Assembly: GCA_948907985.1 (NCBI GenBank)
Contig: CAQWMM010000007.1
Span: 1-63,327, forward strand
Length of the DNA stretch: 63,327 nucleotides
From: an uncultured Bacillota bacterium
GTDB lineage: Bacteria; Bacillota; Dehalobacteriia; UBA4068; UBA4997
Direction: 5' to 3'
The notes under the pieces were generated by a model. That model was not told the origin of the DNA. It made no database searches and saw only the letters and a list, made by a program, of their open reading frames with translations. Shown here in pieces: positions 59,684 through 63,327 of the stretch (positions within the stretch are counted from its first letter, which is position 1; each line of letters starts with the position of its first letter). Both the position numbers and the translations under genes were made by a program.

Positions 59684-61021
59684 TTAGTCCAAACGCTGCC
59701 AGCCTTTCATGTTTTGCCATTCGTCCAGCAGAGCCGCGAAATCGTCCCCAACAAGATACCATTTATCGGCCCAACAAAGTAAATATTCCGTATATTCCTC
59801 CGGCAGCGGCTGCCCCGGCACATGCAGATATACGGCGCAGTTAGCATAAACGCTGCCATCCGAGCGCAGAAAATCATAATCTGTCAGCTGATAATAACAA
59901 TCCGGATTATCCAAATTGGGATACCATGATAGATTCTCCGCTGAGGGCGCGTCCGCCTCATCCCAACCGGCCGCAAACAATTCATCGTACATTTGCTGTG
60001 GCAAATACGGCTCCGCTAACCGCATATCCCATTTTTCGTTGGTCGCCCTAACATGCCAAATCACTGCATTTACCGGCTGATCCGGGCGGCTGACGTCTAC
60101 CCGGCGGGCCTGTTCATCCCACACCAAATCCAGCGCAAACAACTGGGCGGTAAAGCGCAGCGGCAGATAGGTTTTGCCCTCGCGTTCCTGCGCCGCCACG
60201 TCCAGCGTGGCATAATGCCTGCCATTAAGCAAAACCTCATTGTCGTTCAGGCGCAGGCTGTAAACTTGAGTTCCCCGGCGCAGGGTGATTCGCTGGGTAG
60301 CGTCCGCATAATCCACCTGCACACCCAACAAATCGCAAATGTCCCGCAGAGGCAGCAATGTCCGCCCTTTACGCAGCCAACCATTCATCGGCTGCCGAAC
60401 ACCGTCAACATAAATTGCAATATCGTCGTCAGCCGGCGGCGCCACCCGCGGCAGCAGCTCTGGGAAAGCCCGGTCCAACGGCTGCATCGCGCGCAGCTCC
60501 GTCAGCGGCAAAGTTGCTGTATCAACCGGCTGGTTGACGTCCAAAACGGCATAATCAGGGTTTTGCAAATGCACATCAATGCTTTTATGCAGCAGCAGCC
60601 AATCCGCGCCGTCAAAATAATAACAGCTGTCCCGGTCCACGACCAAGGCCAGCGGTCTATCCGCCTTGGCTCCCGCCTGCACCCACCAACTTTGCAGCGG
60701 AAAATTCACCGAATAACCATGTTTATCAACCAAAATAAAATAGGCCGGCTCGCCAGCATAAAGCAGCGGCAGATACTGCCCCACCTGCACAAAACCGGTA
60801 TCAGTATAAGCATAAACCGGCAGCGGGCAGCTAACTTCCAGCTTAGTTGGGTCATAACCGGCGATTCCATCCGGCGGCCAACCCCGCAACAGCTTGCCGA
60901 TTTCCAGCTGATCCTCAGCGCTTAACATTTTTGCCGGCGGCGCGTCCTCCGCCCAAACCGGCGCAGCGCTAAATAGACAAACTAAACCCAAACAAAGCAT
61001 AAGCAAAAACCTTTTCATCAT
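59684..61021 (-). CDS. exported protein with copper amine oxidase-like stalk domain
   Basis: A 445-residue secreted protein: signal peptide (residues 1-23, ending VWA), an unassigned region rich in aromatic residues, then a stalk domain (about 205-320) with the signature LRKGRTLLPLRDIC and TYLPLRFTAQLF, and a C-terminal region ending CWADKWYLVGDDF. The C-terminal motif is shared with the 61577 protein (LADKWYVVPEQL), so the two are paralogues. ATG at 61021 (the first of two, after GAGGTGGTGT) is used. It is the last gene of the 63-59.7 kb operon. The role is unknown; stalk domains occur on many cell-wall proteins. Confidence 0.75.
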   Translation of the reverse strand: MMKRFLLMLCLGLVCLFSAAPVWAEDAPPAKMLSAEDQLEIGKLLRGWPPDGIAGYDPTKLEVSCPLPVYAYTDTGFVQVGQYLPLLYAGEPAYFILVDKHGYSVNFPLQSWWVQAGAKADRPLALVVDRDSCYYFDGADWLLLHKSIDVHLQNPDYAVLDVNQPVDTATLPLTELRAMQPLDRAFPELLPRVAPPADDDIAIYVDGVRQPMNGWLRKGRTLLPLRDICDLLGVQVDYADATQRITLRRGTQVYSLRLNDNEVLLNGRHYATLDVAAQEREGKTYLPLRFTAQLFALDLVWDEQARRVDVSRPDQPVNAVIWHVRATNEKWDMRLAEPYLPQQMYDELFAAGWDEADAPSAENLSWYPNLDNPDCYYQLTDYDFLRSDGSVYANCAVYLHVPGQPLPEEYTEYLLCWADKWYLVGDDFAALLDEWQNMKGWQRLD

Positions 61022-61033
61022 ACACCACCTCAA

Positions 61034-61564
61034 TTATTTTTTATCTTCATTTATTTTATTTTCCACTTCCTTAAAAAGCCGCTCCAAATACGGTTCCATT
61101 TGCTCATAAGCCTGCTTAGCAGTGAGCGGCCGCCGAATAATCCCCCGCCGCTCGCATTCGTGCTTAAAATCCCGGTAGCCGCTGAACATCGGCGTAACCA
61201 GCAACTGACGTTTACGATCATCCGGCAGAGCAAAGCGAAACAGCAAATTGCGCCCGCTCTCGGCAGCCTGAATATATTCACTGTTCAGTTGCTGCCACAA
61301 GACGGTCTGTTCAACCTGACGCGAGAAATGAAAAAGCAGTTTGTCATCATCATATTCCAGCCAGGCCGGGGCAAAAACGATCATCCGCCAAAACAGCGTC
61401 AAAAACAGCGCGCCAAAAATTAGCGACCCGCCCAGAAAATAGGTTCGCTCCTCCGGCGCACATTCTTTCAGCATATACAGGCAAAAATAAACCTCCGGCA
61501 GCAGCGCCAGCATCACCAGCCAGCTAACGGCACGCATAAAAAGCCCCGGCTTGCAAACATACAT
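61034..61564 (-). CDS. two-helix membrane protein of unknown function
   Basis: A 176-residue protein with two N-terminal membrane helices (about residues 12-32 and 43-62) and a soluble C-terminal part (65-176) rich in charged residues. The pattern (WLEYDDDKLLFHFSR, then strands and helices) resembles a PH-like membrane domain, but this is uncertain. It lies between the two stalk-domain genes, 12 bp from each, and is probably co-transcribed. Confidence 0.55.
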   Translation of the reverse strand: MYVCKPGLFMRAVSWLVMLALLPEVYFCLYMLKECAPEERTYFLGGSLIFGALFLTLFWRMIVFAPAWLEYDDDKLLFHFSRQVEQTVLWQQLNSEYIQAAESGRNLLFRFALPDDRKRQLLVTPMFSGYRDFKHECERRGIIRRPLTAKQAYEQMEPYLERLFKEVENKINEDKK

Positions 61565-61576
61565 AGCGGACTCCCC

Positions 61577-62482
61577 TTAATTCGTCTGTTCCAACACCGT
61601 ATAAACTTTATAATAATCAAAACCGTAATAATTGCTTTGTTCAAAAAGCTTGTATAAATCATCCTTTAACTGCTCCGGCACAACATACCATTTATCCGCC
61701 AAGCGCAGCACATAGCGATCCGCTGTTTCTCCCTGGCACAACGAATATAATTCAACCCGCAGCGCCGCATTATCATCATCAACCAGCATGAAATACAGCC
61801 AATCCAGCATATAGCAAACCGAGGTATCGCGCTCAACAAATTCCGGGAAATACTCCGGCACCTGCCAGGTATATTGCGGCTCATCAATTTGTTCGCCCAA
61901 ATTGCGCTGAATCGTTTGGTAAATCTGTCTGGCAAAATATGGCGAGTCCGCTTGCTGCACTATCTCTCGCGTACCCATATTAACCCCTCTGGCAACCCCG
62001 ACAATCTGCCGGCCGTCCAACTCCCATGGTTTAGTTTTGATATTAACCAAATTCTTTTTGGCCTGCCATTCCACATCACAGCCAAAAGCCTCGGCCACAA
62101 AACGAATCGGCACATAAATACTGCCGTCTTTCTCATAGGGAATTTGCGTAAAATCCCAGGTTCCTGTTCCTTTGCCCCTGTGTCCCAATATTGAACTGGT
62201 AAACAGTTGCATCAACTCGCCGTTATACTCAATTACAACCGACTGACCAATATCCGGCATTTCGCCGAGCCAGCTAACCTTAGCGCCAAAAAGCTCCGAA
62301 ACCACCCGCACCGGCACAAACACCGAGCCATTCCGCATTTGTGGCCGTGCCCCCAGATAAAAAGACGTGCTGTTTTCCGCCGTCCCCTGCGCCGGCACAA
62401 CCACCCCGTCGATCGCCAAATCAATTTTGGCCGCCGCCTGCGCCGAGCCAAACGGCAGGCAGCAAAGCAATATAAAACCCAA
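61577..62482 (-). CDS. exported stalk-domain protein with probable frameshift in the signal peptide
   Basis: The frame gives a 301-residue protein with two stalk-domain halves (VFVPVRVVSELFG near residue 54 and IYVPIRFVAEAFG near 122) and a C-terminal LADKWYVVPEQL motif shared with the 59684 protein. It starts at a TTG in the middle of a signal peptide. The good ribosome binding site (AGGAGG, 62517-62512) leads to ATG codons in another frame (MRWCMMRK), which stops after 28 codons. Dropping one A from the AAAAA at 62484-62488 joins them into a normal signal peptide (MMRKLGFILLCCLPF). So either a real frameshift, a phase-variable tract or a sequencing error is present. Confidence 0.65.
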   Translation of the reverse strand: MGFILLCCLPFGSAQAAAKIDLAIDGVVVPAQGTAENSTSFYLGARPQMRNGSVFVPVRVVSELFGAKVSWLGEMPDIGQSVVIEYNGELMQLFTSSILGHRGKGTGTWDFTQIPYEKDGSIYVPIRFVAEAFGCDVEWQAKKNLVNIKTKPWELDGRQIVGVARGVNMGTREIVQQADSPYFARQIYQTIQRNLGEQIDEPQYTWQVPEYFPEFVERDTSVCYMLDWLYFMLVDDDNAALRVELYSLCQGETADRYVLRLADKWYVVPEQLKDDLYKLFEQSNYYGFDYYKVYTVLEQTN

Positions 62483-62532
62483 TTTTTCTCATCATACACC
62501 ATCTCATAACCAAACCTCCTAAATTTTATTTA

Positions 62533-63075
62533 TTAAAAAACATCCCAAAACCAAGCCGCTGTACCCATTATTATCAAAACGCCCAGCAAGCGCACGCCCA
62601 ATAATTCGCCGTCTGATGGCTCGCCCTCCCGGTACAAACCGAAGTAGCAGGCCCACATACCAACCGGCGCCAGAATATGCACGCAGGCCAATAAGAGCAA
62701 CAAAAAACAGGGCAAAATACGGTCAGATTTGTCATCAGGAAAGCTGGCCACCAGCGCCTCTCCCAAAACCTCGCCATCCAAATAATTTCTTGGGTTATAA
62801 TTGGCGCTCCACCCACCATAACCGCCGTTTTCATTTTCATGCCACCAAAAAGAGGAACCGTCAGGATAATAAATAGTCAGATCATAAGGTATACCATATT
62901 TGGAGAGTTCATAGGTATATATATCCGCGCCGCAGGTGATGGTTGAGTTTTCGGTATTAATCATCAGGTCTTGTCCGCCCCGACGAATAGTGTAACTTTC
63001 TGGCACGCTATCACAAGCCGACAGACTAAAAAGCAATATAACTAATACAATTATACATCTCACAAATTTTGGCAC
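62533..63075 (-). CDS. lipoprotein with C-terminal membrane helices (DUF6199-like)
   Basis: A 180-residue protein with a lipoprotein signal (lipobox L-S-A-C, Cys 21), a polar Tyr/Asp-rich middle and two C-terminal helices with a conserved-looking FGLYREGEPSDGELLGVRLL segment between them, as in DUF6199 proteins. GTG at 63075 was chosen because GGAGGTG lies upstream; the longer frame begins inside that site. It is the first gene of the exported-protein cluster, with a promoter at 63116-63144 just after the rrn terminator. Function is unknown. Confidence 0.6.
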   Translation of the reverse strand: MPKFVRCIIVLVILLFSLSACDSVPESYTIRRGGQDLMINTENSTITCGADIYTYELSKYGIPYDLTIYYPDGSSFWWHENENGGYGGWSANYNPRNYLDGEVLGEALVASFPDDKSDRILPCFLLLLLACVHILAPVGMWACYFGLYREGEPSDGELLGVRLLGVLIIMGTAAWFWDVF

Positions 63076-63115
63076 TACCACACCTCCAAATATCCGCACT
63101 TATCACTATAATAAT

Positions 63116-63144
63116 ATTATACACTATCATCTAAAAAAAGGCAA
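63116..63144 (-). promoter_or_regulatory. promoter of the exported-protein cluster
   Basis: Minus strand TTGCCT (63139-63144), 17 bp, TATAAT (63116-63121), right after the rRNA operon terminator. Confidence 0.6.
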
Positions 63145-63145
63145 A

Positions 63146-63173
63146 TAAAAAAGCCTGACGCAAAAGGTCAGGC
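63146..63173 (-). terminator. rRNA operon terminator
   Basis: GCCTGAC, loop, GTCAGGC with AAAAAA on the plus strand (T6 on the minus strand), about 110 bp past the 5S 3' end. Confidence 0.85.
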
Positions 63174-63273
63174 AAGTGTTCACACCCCACTCCGTCCAGC
63201 AAGCTGGACTTAGGGATGGTTCACACTAAACTCCGGCTTCGTTTACAACTCGCCGGTCGCTAAGTGTTCACAC
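63174..63273. repeat. 5S-to-terminator spacer with repeated AAGTGTTCACAC and hairpins
   Basis: AAGTGTTCACAC occurs at 63174 and 63262, 88 bp apart, and a related GGTTCACAC lies between. The palindrome GTCCAGCAAGCTGGAC (63194-63209) and CCGG...CCGG arms form hairpins. There is no tRNA in it. It may hold processing sites for 5S maturation. Confidence 0.5.
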
Positions 63274-63282
63274 AAAAAAAAT

Positions 63283-63327
63283 TCTGGCGACGTCCTACTC
63301 TCCCAGGGAAGACCCAAGTACCATCGG
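63283..63327 (-). rRNA. rrf: 5S ribosomal RNA, 3' part (continues past the right edge)
   Basis: The minus strand reads CCGATGGTACTTGGGTCTTC, then CCTGGGAGAGTAGGACGTCG, CCAGA, the conserved 3' part of bacterial 5S rRNA. About 45 of some 117 nt are inside the window; the rest, and the 23S and 16S genes, lie to the right. Confidence 0.95.

Noticed and set aside
59559..59762. 67-codon frame overlapping the end of the 59684 gene
   Set aside because: The first part is a shadow of the gene end. The tail (KYYNISENTEGSLE) looks somewhat protein-like and might be a fragment of a lost exported-protein gene, but there is no start signal of its own.

Overview
The window comes from a Bacillota (Firmicutes) genome, most likely a Clostridia-type anaerobe. 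Coding DNA is of medium GC and intergenic DNA is AT-rich with strong sigma-A type promoters (TTGACA, 17 bp, TATAAT). Family-level signs are WhiA, YvcK and RapZ in a row, GreA next to LysS, an IspD/IspF/PIN-TRAM cluster, an SLH-domain surface protein, stalk-domain (copper amine oxidase-like) secreted proteins and ECF sigma/anti-sigma pairs. I cannot name genus or species. The window lies between two rRNA operons, both on the minus strand: the promoters and leader of one are at the left edge and the 3' end of a 5S gene is at the right edge.

Layout. 0-10 kb: rrn promoters, a PilZ protein, a shortened TraX gene, and rpoB-rpoC with an overlapping lipoprotein gene. 10-25 kb: inosine-DNA glycosylase, cell-wall amidase, panB, a small-peptide/antisense-RNA module (locus A), lysR-crcB, thiC, lipoprotein, a UbiA/radical-SAM/antitoxin-remnant operon, two convergent ECF sigma/anti-sigma pairs and an M23 peptidase. 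25-33 kb: rapZ-yvcK-whiA, uvrC, uvrA. 33-42 kb: a gapA-pgk-tpiA-gpmI-eno glycolytic operon continuing into a lipoprotein gene, trmO and an unknown gene. 42-52 kb: a BceRS-like two-component system without its ABC transporter, a par/Fst-like type I toxin-antitoxin locus (B), a 1152-residue SLH surface protein, bioA with a BirA-type operator, another small-peptide/antisense module (C), ilvC, a holin-like membrane protein and an M29 aminopeptidase. 52-59 kb: ispD-ispF, PIN-TRAM, XRE regulator, an unknown gene, greA-lysS, and a second copy of the locus-A module (D). 59.5-63.3 kb: a four-gene exported-protein cluster and the rrn 3' end.

The most unusual content lies between the genes. (1) Four compact modules (A-D) each pair a 27-38 residue hydrophobic peptide with a convergent small RNA and a shared terminator. 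B is a classic par/Fst layout. A, C and D differ: the two opposing RNAs start with similar, same-sense 5' leaders, the Shine-Dalgarno sequence can be buried in a hairpin, and the toxin 3' coding end lies inside the terminator. (2) A family of nested palindromes (R1-R4) sits at gene 3' ends on the minus strand. In three unrelated genes (yvcK, uvrA, ispF) it supplies the same final Gln-TAG and forms a terminator-like hairpin. (3) Gene ends are 'stuttered' in tandem: the uvrC 5' end (122-bp period), the rapZ 5' end (69 bp), the lysS 3' end (85 bp) and the R4 hairpin (72 bp). The uvrC and rapZ cases share the same ~28-bp junction sequence and create short upstream reading frames.
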